From Microbacterium wangchenii (GTDB lineage Bacteria > Actinomycetota > Actinomycetes > Actinomycetales > Microbacteriaceae): a stretch of DNA of 64,000 nt. The position numbers and the translations under genes are program-made. Positions within the stretch are counted from its first letter, which is position 1. Each line of letters starts with the position of its first letter. Shown here piece after piece: positions 42,906 to 50,818 of the stretch. Under the pieces are notes generated by a model that was not told the DNA's origin, searched no databases, and saw only the letters and a program-made list of their open reading frames with translations. The stretch is from assembly GCF_004564355.1 (NCBI RefSeq), contig NZ_CP038266.1, forward strand, positions 2,914,001 through 2,978,000. The letters are read 5' to 3'.

Positions 42906-43354
42906 GCGGGCTCCCCCGATCCGACCAGGAGCACCGTCGTGGCCGTCACCACGTGCGCGCCGGCGGCATCGGTCATCTCGGTCTCGCTGGTCACCATCGC
43001 GTTGCCTCCCACGGTGCGCACCCCGCCGACGGTGAGCGTCGCCGTCAGCTCGTCTCCGGCGACGATGGGGCGCGTGTAGCGGAACCGCTGCTCGGCATGG
43101 ATCGTCCGGGCCAGTTCGATGCCCGCATCCGGCTCGCTCAGAAGCTGCTGCAGAGTCAGGTCCTGGATGACCATCGCGAAGGTCGGCGGTGCGACGACAT
43201 CGGCGTACCCGAGCGCGCGCGCCGCGTCCGGATCGGTGTGCGCGGGCGCGTCGGCGAAGACGGCGCGGGCGAACTCGCGCACCTTCTCCCGGCCGACCAG
43301 ATAGGGAGCGGTCGGCGGGAACGTCCGGCCGACGAGCTGGGGATTGACGGGCAC
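42902..43354 (-). CDS. FAS1-like MaoC dehydratase subunit (HadA/HadC-like)
   Basis: A 150-residue hot-dog protein with MPVNPQLVGRTFPPTAPYLV at the start, a GREKVREFARAVF helix, and PTFAMVIQDLTLQQLL. The Asp/His of the hydratase motif are not in the usual place, as in the non-catalytic HadA/HadC half. It pairs with the next gene (ATGA overlap). The GTG lies six bases after TAGACT, so it is probably leaderless. It forms one transcript with the second dehydratase and murB. Confidence 0.88.
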   Translation of the reverse strand: MPVNPQLVGRTFPPTAPYLVGREKVREFARAVFADAPAHTDPDAARALGYADVVAPPTFAMVIQDLTLQQLLSEPDAGIELARTIHAEQRFRYTRPIVAGDELTATLTVGGVRTVGGNAMVTSETEMTDAAGAHVVTATTVLLVGSGEPA

Positions 43355-43360
43355 GCGTCC

Positions 43361-43366
43361 AGTCTA
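43361..43366 (-). promoter_or_regulatory. -10 hexamer of a probable leaderless promoter (MaoC-murB transcript)
   Basis: On the minus strand TAGACT is followed by six bases and the GTG at 43354, with no ribosome site. It lies in the 37-base gap after the TSUP gene. Confidence 0.5.
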
Positions 43367-43391
43367 CCGAGGGCGTCGGGGGCGACCGCGG

Positions 43392-44186
43392 TCAGCGCTT
43401 GCGACCGCGAACCGCCTTGATCGCCATCTGCACGGCGATGAAGACCAGGAACGCTGCGAACAGGATGTTGCCGACGAACGGATCGACGATCGTCGCCAGC
43501 CACGCCCCCACGGCCGTCGTGGTGCACGCCGCGAGCCCCACCAGTCCCGCCGCGGCGAGGTCGACGTTGCGGCGGCGGAGGTTGCCGATCGTTCCCGAGA
43601 TCGCGGTGGGGATCATCATCAGCAGCGACGTGCCCTTGGCCTCCAGGTCGCTCGTGCCGAACAGCAGCAGCAGCGCCGGCACGACGATGATGCCGCCCCC
43701 GACTCCCAGAAGCCCCGCGAGGACACCCGTGATGAGGCCGAGTGCGGCCAGACCCGCCCCCGTCAGCCATGTCAGCTCGAGCGTGGCCTCGCGCGAGGGG
43801 ATGACGAAGAAGAGGCTCACGATGACGCCGACGAGGAAGGCAACGAAGGCCCACCGCAGCGCCGTCTGCGACATGCGGGGCAGGAGCCACGTGCCCACCT
43901 GCGCACCGATGACCGCGCCGGCGGCGAGGATGAGCGCCGGGATCCACGCGACCGAGCCGGAGACGGCATAGGAGATGACCCCCACCGCGGCGGTCGGGAC
44001 GATCGCTGCGAGCGACGTGCCGGCGGCCCGGCGCTGGTCGAACCCGAGCAGCAGGACCAGCAGGGGGACGATGACCGTGCCGCCGCCCACACCGAACAGG
44101 CCGGAGAGGAGTCCTGCGAGCAGGCCGATGCCGACGCACGCGAAGACGAAGCGCGCACCCCGGCGCGGAGGCGCGGACGCGTTCAT
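43392..44186 (-). CDS. sulfite exporter TauE/SafE (TSUP) family protein
   Basis: A 264-residue membrane protein with about eight spans and two repeats of the TSUP signature: GLLAGLLSGLFGVGGGTVIV near residue 19-38 and TGVLAGLLGVGGGIIVVPAL in the second half. It exports or imports sulfite, sulfoacetate or a related anion. The substrate is not defined here. Its ATG overlaps the stop of the DUF2510 gene by four bases. It lies 37 bases above the MaoC-murB start, and a separate promoter is likely there. Confidence 0.9.
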   Translation of the reverse strand: MNASAPPRRGARFVFACVGIGLLAGLLSGLFGVGGGTVIVPLLVLLLGFDQRRAAGTSLAAIVPTAAVGVISYAVSGSVAWIPALILAAGAVIGAQVGTWLLPRMSQTALRWAFVAFLVGVIVSLFFVIPSREATLELTWLTGAGLAALGLITGVLAGLLGVGGGIIVVPALLLLFGTSDLEAKGTSLLMMIPTAISGTIGNLRRRNVDLAAAGLVGLAACTTTAVGAWLATIVDPFVGNILFAAFLVFIAVQMAIKAVRGRKR

Positions 44187-45034
44187 CCGGCGTACTCGAG
44201 GGCGTCGATGGCCCAGCGGTCGCCCTCCAGCACGAGTTCGTAGCGCAGCGTGTCCTGCACCGGCTCCGGCTGGTCCAGCGGCTCGCCGTTCTGGTCGTAC
44301 AGCGAGTCGTACGTCTCGAGCGTGACCACCTCGATGCGGTCATCGCTGAGGACGGTGACCTCGGTGACCTCCAGGTCGTAATCGTCGGTGGACAGGCCGA
44401 ACGATTCGGCGTCGGCGGCGAACGCCTCGCAATCGGCCACGCCGATGCTCTCGCGGTACGCCTCGGTGGTCGATCGCTCGTAGGCGTCGCAGTCCGCGTC
44501 GCCCCACGCCTCGTCGTAGAGTTCGACCGCTTCGACTGCCGCCGCCTCTTCCGGGCTGCCGGTGGTCGCCGCAGTCGTCGTGAACAACCCGACGATGATG
44601 GGGACCAGGATGAGGGCGAGCACGATGAGCAGCAGCACCACGCCGCCGAGCACCGTCCACAGGATCCAGAGCTTGGACTTGGGCTTGGACTGATCCGGCG
44701 CCGGGGGTCCGGGCTGCGGCGGCATGCCGACGGGGGCGCCGGGCTGCGGGGCTCCCGGGTACTGCGGCGGGTAGGCGGGGCCTGCCGGCGTCGCGGCATC
44801 CGATGCGGCGGGGCCGTCGATGACAGGCGCCGCGTGGGCATCCGACGTCACGGGAGCATCGGCGGACTCCGCGGGTCCGCTCGCCCCGGGGGTGGCCGCA
44901 GCGGGTGCCGCATCCGCCTCGGCCGCGGGCTCCGGAGCCGCCTGCGGCTGCACGTGCTCGGTCCACTGCGCACCGTCCCACCAGCGCAGGGCGCCATGGC
45001 CGTCGTCGTACCATCCGGGGGGTGTCGTGCTCAT
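44183..45034 (-). CDS. DUF2510-containing membrane protein
   Basis: A 283-residue protein. The N-terminal DUF2510 motif is PPGWYDDGHGALRWWDGAQW (about 5-24). A disordered Ala/Pro-rich stretch (about 30-115) and one membrane span (LWILWTVLGGVVLLLIVLAL) follow. The C-terminal extracytoplasmic domain ends DTLRYELVLEGDRWAIDALE. It probably belongs to the family of small surface-exposed, NTF2-like actinobacterial proteins of unknown role. Overlaps the TSUP gene by four bases. Confidence 0.82.
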   Translation of the reverse strand: MSTTPPGWYDDGHGALRWWDGAQWTEHVQPQAAPEPAAEADAAPAAATPGASGPAESADAPVTSDAHAAPVIDGPAASDAATPAGPAYPPQYPGAPQPGAPVGMPPQPGPPAPDQSKPKSKLWILWTVLGGVVLLLIVLALILVPIIVGLFTTTAATTGSPEEAAAVEAVELYDEAWGDADCDAYERSTTEAYRESIGVADCEAFAADAESFGLSTDDYDLEVTEVTVLSDDRIEVVTLETYDSLYDQNGEPLDQPEPVQDTLRYELVLEGDRWAIDALEYAG

Positions 45035-45145
45035 GAACCGTCTCGTTTCGGCGGGATGCGGAGTATTCCGTTCACCCTATCGCCGCGCCCGCACCGCGAC
45101 CGTCGCCGCGGGAATGAGCCGGGACCACCCCGGGTTGGCACCGCT

Positions 45146-45781
45146 ATGACTCGTGTGGGCATCATCGGAGCAGGCAACATCGGTTCGACCCTGGCGCGCG
45201 GGTTCGCCGCGCGGGGATACGACGTCGTGATCGCCAACTCGCGCACTCCCGACACCCTGTCGGATCTCGTCGCCGAGCTGGGCGATCGTGTCACCGCGGC
45301 GACTGCCGAAGAAGCGGCGGCGGCAGGTGATTTCGTCGCGGTCGCCGTGCCGATGGCCGCGTACGCGTCCCTCCCAGTGGCGCCCCTCGTCGGCAAGATC
45401 GTGCTGGATACGACCAACTACTACTGGGAGTTCGGCGGGCACATCCCCGCGCTCGACAGCGGCGACACGACCACATCCGGTCTGGTTCAGTCGCACTTGG
45501 CCGGCGCGAAGGTGGCCAAGGCGTTCAACCACATCCGCAGCGGAGACATCCTCACCCACGGCAGGCCGACCGGGACGCCCGGCCGCCGCGCGCTCGTGAC
45601 CTCGAGCGACCACCCGGAGGCTGCCGAACTGGCCGCGCGCGTATACGACGAGTTCGGCTACGACACGGTGAACGTCGGACCTCTGAGCGAGAGCTGGCGC
45701 GTGGAACGCGATCAGCCGGCCGCCGCCTCGCCGCAGACGCGGTCTGAGATTCAGCAGAACCTCGCTCGCGCCACTCGATAG
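45146..45781 (+). CDS. NADPH-dependent F420 reductase-like / NAD(P)-binding oxidoreductase
   Basis: A 211-residue protein. It starts MTRVGIIGAGNIGSTLARGF (Rossmann fold, residues 1-20). The middle KIVLDTTNYYWEFGGHIPAL and GAKVAKAFNHI are typical of the F420H2:NADP oxidoreductase-like/NADP oxidoreductase coenzyme-F420-dependent group. It is small and lacks the larger partner domain. Whether it uses F420 here is unknown. The ATG has no clear ribosome site. A longer in-frame extension upstream does not look coding. Confidence 0.8.
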   Translation: MTRVGIIGAGNIGSTLARGFAARGYDVVIANSRTPDTLSDLVAELGDRVTAATAEEAAAAGDFVAVAVPMAAYASLPVAPLVGKIVLDTTNYYWEFGGHIPALDSGDTTTSGLVQSHLAGAKVAKAFNHIRSGDILTHGRPTGTPGRRALVTSSDHPEAAELAARVYDEFGYDTVNVGPLSESWRVERDQPAAASPQTRSEIQQNLARATR

Positions 45782-45799
45782 AAGCGCCACGCGAGGGAG

Positions 45800-45856
45800 G
45801 GGGAGGTTCGCGGCCCCCGGCGGCGGAAGCCACTGCCGACGGGGGCCGTCCTCCCC
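45800..45856 (+). terminator. possible extended hairpin terminator
   Basis: Two stacked perfect stems (ggggagg/cctcccc, then ggccccc/gggggcc) start 18 bases after the oxidoreductase stop. No T run. Confidence 0.45.
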
Positions 45857-45957
45857 ACGGGCCGAAGAGACGCGGTGACCCGAACACCGGTCTGCGGCTG
45901 ATCCGCGGGGGTCGAACACCACGAACGTATCCCGGCGAGAGCGGTCGCCCCGGGCCG

Positions 45958-45985
45958 TTGACGCACGGCGGGCGAACCTGATACA
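45958..45985 (+). promoter_or_regulatory. promoter of sufS-sufU
   Basis: TTGACG (45958-45963), a 16-base spacer and GATACA (45980-45985). This gives a short leader of about 60 bases before the sufS start. The remainder of the 270-base gap to the left holds only the hairpin at 45800-45856. Confidence 0.55.
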
Positions 45986-46050
45986 CGCCCGCGGCGGCGC
46001 CGGACGAGAGAGACTGGATGCAGGCCCATGCGGCCGATGACGGAGGAACC

Positions 46051-47313
46051 ATGACGATGCCACGCTCGACGGCGATGCGCCAGGCGCGCGCCGACTTCCC
46101 GTTCGTCCAGCGGCGGCCGGGACAGGTGTACCTCGACTCCGCCGCGACGTCCCAGCCGCCGGCGGTGGTCCTCGATGCCCAGCGCACATTCACCGAGACC
46201 GCCTACGCCGCCGTCCACCGCGGCTCCAGCGCCGCCACCGGATCGGCGACCACCGCGTTCGAATCGGCACGTGCCCGCATCGCCCGCTTCGTCGGCGCCG
46301 GCGATGACGAGATCGTGTGGACCGAGAACGCCACCGACGCCATCAACCTGCTCGCGTGGTCGCTCACGGATGCCGCACACGAAGGCGGCGAGGGCGCCTG
46401 GGTGCTGCATCCGGGCGATGAGATCGTCATCACCGAGGCGGAGCACCACGCCAACCTCGTGCCGTGGCAGCGGCTGGCCGCGCGCACCGGCGCGATCCTG
46501 CGCGCCGTGCCGGTGGACGATGACGGGCTGTGGACGCTCGACGCCATGGCCGGCGTCGTGTCCGAGCGCACCCGGCTCATCGCCTTCGCCCACGTCTCCA
46601 ACGTGACCGGATTCGTCGCACCGGTGGAGGACGTCGTCGCCCTCGCCGCCCGCCACGGCGCGCTGACCTTCCTCGACGCGTGCCAATCCGCCCCGCATCG
46701 TCCGCTCGACCTGCACGGCCTCGGCGTGGATTTCGCCGCCTTCTCCGCGCACAAGATGCTCGGGCCCACCGGCATCGGCGTCCTCTACGGCCGCACAGAG
46801 CTCCTCAACGCCCTGCCGCCCGGGCGCACGGGCGGCTCTGCGATCACGACCGTGACGCTCGAGTCCGCGGGCTTCCTCCCCGCACCGCACCGGTTCGAGC
46901 CGGGCACGCAGCCGGTCGTGCAGGCCGTCGGCTTCGCCGCCGCGGCGGACTATCTCGACGATCTGGGCTTGACCGCGGTCGCCGAGCGCGAGCACGAGCT
47001 CGCGCAGGCGCTCGTGGACACCGTCGTGCGCGTCCCCGGCGTGCGGATTCTCGGCCCCGCGCCCGGCGCCGAGCGCGCCGCCCTGGTGAGCTTCGTCGTC
47101 GACGGCGTGCACCCCCACGACGTCGGGCAGTTCCTCGACGACCGCGGCGTGACGGTGCGCACCGGCCACCACTGCGCCCAGCCGCTGCACCGCCGGCTCG
47201 GCGTGCCGGCCACGACCCGCGCCAGCGCCTACGTCTACACGACCGACGACGACATCGCCGCCCTCGGCGAAGCCCTCGCCGAGGTGCGCGGATTCTTCGG
47301 AGCCGACCGATGA
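46051..47313 (+). CDS. sufS: cysteine desulfurase (SufS type)
   Basis: PLP enzyme of 420 residues that moves sulfur from L-cysteine to SufU for Fe-S cluster assembly. Motifs: FPFVQRRPGQVYLDSAATSQ (about 14-33), WTENATDAINLLAWSL, EHHANLVPWQRLAARTGAIL, PLP-Lys in FSAHKMLGPTGIGVLYGR, and the catalytic Cys in VRTGHHCAQPLHRRLG. ATG with ggaggaa upstream. sufU overlaps by four bases. The SufBCD scaffold genes are not in this window. Confidence 0.95.
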   Translation: MTMPRSTAMRQARADFPFVQRRPGQVYLDSAATSQPPAVVLDAQRTFTETAYAAVHRGSSAATGSATTAFESARARIARFVGAGDDEIVWTENATDAINLLAWSLTDAAHEGGEGAWVLHPGDEIVITEAEHHANLVPWQRLAARTGAILRAVPVDDDGLWTLDAMAGVVSERTRLIAFAHVSNVTGFVAPVEDVVALAARHGALTFLDACQSAPHRPLDLHGLGVDFAAFSAHKMLGPTGIGVLYGRTELLNALPPGRTGGSAITTVTLESAGFLPAPHRFEPGTQPVVQAVGFAAAADYLDDLGLTAVAEREHELAQALVDTVVRVPGVRILGPAPGAERAALVSFVVDGVHPHDVGQFLDDRGVTVRTGHHCAQPLHRRLGVPATTRASAYVYTTDDDIAALGEALAEVRGFFGADR

Positions 47314-47744
47314 GCGATCTGAACGACCTGTACCGCGAGGTCATCCTCGATCACAGCCGGCGTCCGATCGGCCGCGGCGACGTGTCGGGGTTCGCCACGA
47401 CTCACCACGAACTGAACCCCACGTGCGGCGACGAGATCACCCTCGGCGTCGAGGTGGCCCCCGACGGCCGCATCAGCGCGCTGGCGTGGGACGGATCGGG
47501 ATGCAGCATCTCCACGGCATCCGCGTCGGTCATGTCCGATCTCGTCCGCAACAGCACGCGCGAGCAGGCGGTGGAGCTGATCGCCGATTTCCGCGCCCTC
47601 ATGCGCGGCGGCGGGGAGGTGGAACCGGCGGAGAGCCTCGGGGATGCGGCGGCGTTCGCAGGAGTGTCGCGCCTGGTGACGCGCGTGAAGTGCGCGATGC
47701 TCCCGTGGGTGGCGCTGGAGGCCTGCCTGCGCACGGCCCCGTAG
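47310..47744 (+). CDS. sufU: SufU-type zinc-dependent sulfurtransferase
   Basis: A 144-residue zinc protein that takes sulfur from SufS. The three conserved Cys are in LNPTCGDEI, GSGCSISTASASVM and RVKCAMLPW. It starts MSDLNDLYREVILDHSRRPI with the SufU signature. The ATG overlaps the sufS stop by four bases. It ends 73 bases before the cysteine leader peptide. Confidence 0.95.
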   Translation: MSDLNDLYREVILDHSRRPIGRGDVSGFATTHHELNPTCGDEITLGVEVAPDGRISALAWDGSGCSISTASASVMSDLVRNSTREQAVELIADFRALMRGGGEVEPAESLGDAAAFAGVSRLVTRVKCAMLPWVALEACLRTAP

Positions 47745-47783
47745 CGGCGGCGGAGCGCCCGGGCCGGATGCCGGGACCGCAGG

Positions 47784-47811
47784 TTGCACGAAAGCCGGCC
47801 GCCGATATGCT
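47784..47811 (+). promoter_or_regulatory. promoter of the Cys-leader / cbs transcript
   Basis: TTGCAC (47784-47789), 16-base spacer, TATGCT (47806-47811), then six bases and the leader GTG at 47818. A leaderless transcript start is expected. Confidence 0.6.
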
Positions 47812-47817
47812 GGTGCC

Positions 47818-47844
47818 GTGCAGACCTGTCGTTGTTGTCGCTGA
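47818..47844 (+). CDS. cysteine-rich leader peptide, putative attenuator
   Basis: Eight-codon open frame read MQTCRCCR with three Cys codons and a TGA stop. It sits on its own promoter and ends 63 bases before the cystathionine beta-synthase gene. Cys-rich leader peptides that sense cysteine supply by ribosome stalling are known upstream of sulfur genes in mycobacteria and other actinobacteria. By analogy it should control the downstream cbs-metB pair. I did not find a clean competing terminator/antiterminator pair in the gap. Confidence 0.75.
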   Translation: MQTCRCCR

Positions 47845-47907
47845 GCGCGTTCGCGCCCCTTCGACGACCTCTGCCCATCCCGCGTCCGAACGCGGCCCAC
47901 TGAAGGA

Positions 47908-49347
47908 ATGCACCCCGTGCGCTACGCCTCGAGCGTGACCGACCTCATCGGCGACACCCCCCTCGTCCGCCTCAACCGTGTGACCGACGGCATCGCCGCC
48001 ACCGTGCTGGCGAAGATCGAGTTCGTCAATCCCGGCGGATCGTCCAAGGACCGGATCGCCGCGAACATCATCGACGCCGCCGAACGCAGCGGCGCGCTCG
48101 GCCCCGGCGGCACCATCGTCGAGCCCACCAGCGGCAACACGGGCGTGGGGCTGGCGCTGTACGCGCAGCAGCGCGGGTACCGCTGCGTGTTCGTCGTGCC
48201 CGACAAGGTCTCCGACGACAAACGCGCGGTCCTGCGCGCGTACGGCGCCGAGGTCGTCGTCGCGCCTACCGCGGTCGCGCCGGACGATCCGCGCTCCTAC
48301 TACAGCGTCTCGCGGCGCATCGTCGAGGAGACCCCCGGCGCATTCATGCCCAACCAGTACGACAACCCCAACGGCCCCCGCAGCCACTACGAGAGCACGG
48401 GTCCGGAGATCTGGCGCGATACCGACGGGGCGCTCACCCACTTCGTCGCCGGCGTCGGCACGGGCGGCACGATCAGCGGCACCGGGCGGTACCTCAAGGA
48501 GGTCTCCGACGGTGCCGTGCGCATCGTCGGCGCGGATCCCGAGGGCTCGGTGTACTCCGGCGGCACGGGCCGCCCCTACTTCGTCGAGGGCGTCGGCGAG
48601 GACTTCTGGCCCGGCGCCTACGACCCGGCGGTGGTCGACGCGGTCGAGGCCGTCAGCGATGCCGAGTCGTTCGCGATGACTCGGCGCCTCGCGCGCGAGG
48701 AGGGGCTGCTCGTCGGCGGCTCCAGCGGCATGGCCGTGGTCGCGGCACTGCGGGTGGCGCGAGACCTCCCTGCCGAGGCCGTGGTCGTCGTGATCCTGCC
48801 CGACAGCGGGCGCGGATACCTCGCGAAGGTCTTCTCCGATCCCTGGATGCGGACGCACGGGTTCGCTGTGGATGCGCCGGCCTCCGGTCGCACGGTGTCG
48901 GATCTGCTCGCCGAGCGCGGCGAGCGCGCGCTCCCGGTGATCGCCGCATCCGCCACCGCCGGCGAAGCGCTGGCAGCGCTCGGCCGCGCGGGCGTGGACG
49001 TGGCCCCCGTGGCATCCGCCGCCGATCCCGTGCTCGGCGAGGTGTCGGGCGCCGTGCACGCGACGACGCTGCGCGCGGCCTCCCCCGGCACTCCGGTCGC
49101 CGATCTCGTCGCCGCTCCGCTCCCGCTCGTGGGCGTGGGGACACCCGCCGACGAAGCGATCGAGCTCGTCTCGACCGCCGGGGCCGTGCTCGTGGCCGCC
49201 ACAGGTCGCCCCGTCGCCCTGCTCACGACCGCCGACCTTCCCGCCGCCGCGGTCTCCCCCGCATCCGTCATCCCCGCTTCCGCGCCCGCTTCCGCTTCCG
49301 CTTCCGCGCCCGCTTCCGCTTCCGCTTCCGAAGGAGCCTCCTCGTGA
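47908..49347 (+). CDS. cbs: cystathionine beta-synthase with C-terminal CBS domains
   Basis: A 479-residue PLP enzyme joining serine and homocysteine to cystathionine. PLP-Lys is in FVNPGGSSKDRIAAN (Lys47). TSGNTGVGLALYAQQRGYRC binds the cofactor phosphate, and GVGTGGTISGTGRYLKE is typical. Residues about 320-455 form two CBS (Bateman) repeats. After them comes a low-complexity Ala/Ser tail encoded by the gcttcc repeat at 49275-49330. The start MHPVRYASS follows aaggaatgc. It is cotranscribed with the following gene (GTGA overlap). Confidence 0.92.
   Translation: MHPVRYASSVTDLIGDTPLVRLNRVTDGIAATVLAKIEFVNPGGSSKDRIAANIIDAAERSGALGPGGTIVEPTSGNTGVGLALYAQQRGYRCVFVVPDKVSDDKRAVLRAYGAEVVVAPTAVAPDDPRSYYSVSRRIVEETPGAFMPNQYDNPNGPRSHYESTGPEIWRDTDGALTHFVAGVGTGGTISGTGRYLKEVSDGAVRIVGADPEGSVYSGGTGRPYFVEGVGEDFWPGAYDPAVVDAVEAVSDAESFAMTRRLAREEGLLVGGSSGMAVVAALRVARDLPAEAVVVVILPDSGRGYLAKVFSDPWMRTHGFAVDAPASGRTVSDLLAERGERALPVIAASATAGEALAALGRAGVDVAPVASAADPVLGEVSGAVHATTLRAASPGTPVADLVAAPLPLVGVGTPADEAIELVSTAGAVLVAATGRPVALLTTADLPAAAVSPASVIPASAPASASASAPASASASEGASS
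49275..49330 (+). repeat. simple gcttcc repeat inside the cbs 3' end
   Basis: About nine imperfect six-base units (gcttcc with gcgccc variants) encode an alternating Ala/Ser/Pro tail. They end at the ribosome site aaggag that serves the next gene. Confidence 0.8.
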
Positions 49348-50519
49348 TCGCCGATTCCGCCGCACATTCCTCCGACGGCCTCGCCTTCGACAGCCTCGCC
49401 GTGCACGCCGGGCAGTCGGCCGATCCGGGCACCGGCGCGGTCATCCCGCCCGTGCACTTCTCCACCACCTATGTGCAGGACGGCATCGGCAACCTGCGCG
49501 CCGGCTACGAGTACGGCCGCAGCGGGAACCCCACGCGCCACGCGCTCGAAGAGCAGCTGGCTGCGCTGGAGGGCGGGCGCCACGGAGTGTCGTTCGCGTC
49601 CGGGCTCGCCGCGGAGGACGCGCTGCTGCGCGCGGCCCTCCGGCCGGGTGACGAGGTGCTGCTCGGCAACGACGTCTACGGCGGCACGTACCGGCTCCTC
49701 TCCCGCATCCTCGGGCCGTGGGGGGTGTCGCTGCGCGTCGTGGACATGAGCGACCTGGGAGCCGTCGCGGCGGCGATCGCCGTGGGCGCCCCGCAGATCC
49801 TGTGGGTGGAGACCCCGAGCAACCCCCTCCTGCGGGTGACCGACATCGCCGGGCTCGCACGCCTGGGCCACGACGCCGGCGCGCTCGTCGTGGTGGACAA
49901 CACCTTCGCCTCCCCCGCGCTGCAGCGCCCGCTCGCGCACGGGGCCGATGTCGTCGTGCACTCCACGACGAAGTACCTCGGCGGCCACTCCGACGTCGTC
50001 GGCGGCGCCCTGGTGCTGAACGACGACGCCCTCGCCGAGCAGGTGCGCTTCCTGCAGTTCGCCGCCGGCGCCGTGTCCGGCCCCATGGACGCGTGGCTGA
50101 CGTCACGCGGCATCAAGACCCTCGGGCTGCGGATGCAGCGGCACAGCGAGAACGGGCTCGCGCTCGCGCGCTTCCTGGACGAGGACGACCGGGTCGCCCG
50201 CGTGTACTACCCGGGGCTGCCGACGCACCCCGGTCACGACATCGCGGCCGCGCAGATGTCGGCGTTCGGCGGCATCGTCTCCGTCGAACTCGCCGACGCC
50301 GCATCCGCCCGCCGCTTCGCGGAGTCGCTACGCCTGTTCCAGCTCGCCGAGTCGCTCGGTGGCGTCGAATCGCTCGTGAACTACCCCGATGAGATGACGC
50401 ACGCGTCGGTGCGCGGCACGGAGCTCGCGGTGCCCGCCGAGGTCGTGCGCCTCTCGGTCGGCATCGAGTCGCTCGACGACCTCCGCGCCGACCTCGACCA
50501 GGCGCTCTCGGCCGGCTGA
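49344..50519 (+). CDS. metB: cystathionine gamma-synthase / gamma-lyase family protein
   Basis: A 391-residue Cys/Met-metabolism PLP enzyme. Motifs: VIPPVHFSTTYVQDGIGNLR, YEYGRSGNPTRHALEEQLAA, SGLAAEDALLRAAL, PLP-Lys in HSTTKYLGGHSDVVGGALVL, and SLGGVESLVNYPDEMTHASV. Sequence alone does not separate synthase (metB) from gamma-lyase (mccB/cth). Next to cbs, reverse transsulfuration by a lyase is at least as likely. GTG start overlaps the cbs stop as GTGA, with aaggag seven bases before it. Confidence 0.9.
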   Translation: MIADSAAHSSDGLAFDSLAVHAGQSADPGTGAVIPPVHFSTTYVQDGIGNLRAGYEYGRSGNPTRHALEEQLAALEGGRHGVSFASGLAAEDALLRAALRPGDEVLLGNDVYGGTYRLLSRILGPWGVSLRVVDMSDLGAVAAAIAVGAPQILWVETPSNPLLRVTDIAGLARLGHDAGALVVVDNTFASPALQRPLAHGADVVVHSTTKYLGGHSDVVGGALVLNDDALAEQVRFLQFAAGAVSGPMDAWLTSRGIKTLGLRMQRHSENGLALARFLDEDDRVARVYYPGLPTHPGHDIAAAQMSAFGGIVSVELADAASARRFAESLRLFQLAESLGGVESLVNYPDEMTHASVRGTELAVPAEVVRLSVGIESLDDLRADLDQALSAG

Positions 50520-50547
50520 TTCGCTCTCACGGCCGCCTCCCTCCGTT

Positions 50548-50617
50548 CAGAATTCAGGAGACACGCCGCGCCGCGGCATCCCCAGCCCGGCGAAACCCCC
50601 GGATCTCCTGAGTTCTG
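50548..50617. repeat. palindromic element, CTCAGGAGA family, copy 2
   Basis: Arms cagaattcaggaga (50548-50561) and complement (50604-50617) match at 13 of 14 positions. The 67 bases from 50548 to 50614 recur without change at 50733-50799. Lies between convergent metB and phosphoketolase genes, with nothing else recognisable in the 299-base gap. Confidence 0.8.
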
Positions 50618-50729
50618 CGCACCGCGGTGGGCTGGCGGCCGTCGCCCCGCAGCCGGAGCGGCACGCCCCCTCACCGGGATGCACCCTCATCGCGGCAACC
50701 GCAGCGACGCCGGGTGCGGCCCCCGGCCT

Positions 50730-50805
50730 GCGCAGAATTCAGGAGACACGCCGCGCCGCGGCATCCCCAGCCCGGCGAAACCCCCGGATCTCCTGAGTTT
50801 TGCGC
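50730..50805. repeat. palindromic element, CTCAGGAGA family, copy 3
   Basis: Same arms as copy 2 (50730-50746 with 50789-50805, two mismatches over 17). The 67-base core is identical, so one copy arose by local duplication of the other. Confidence 0.8.
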
Positions 50806-50818
50806 ACCGCGGTGGCGG

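Noticed and set aside
50548..50805. Repeats considered as a CRISPR array
   Set aside because: Two copies only, about 120 bases of non-unique spacer, palindromic arms and no cas genes.
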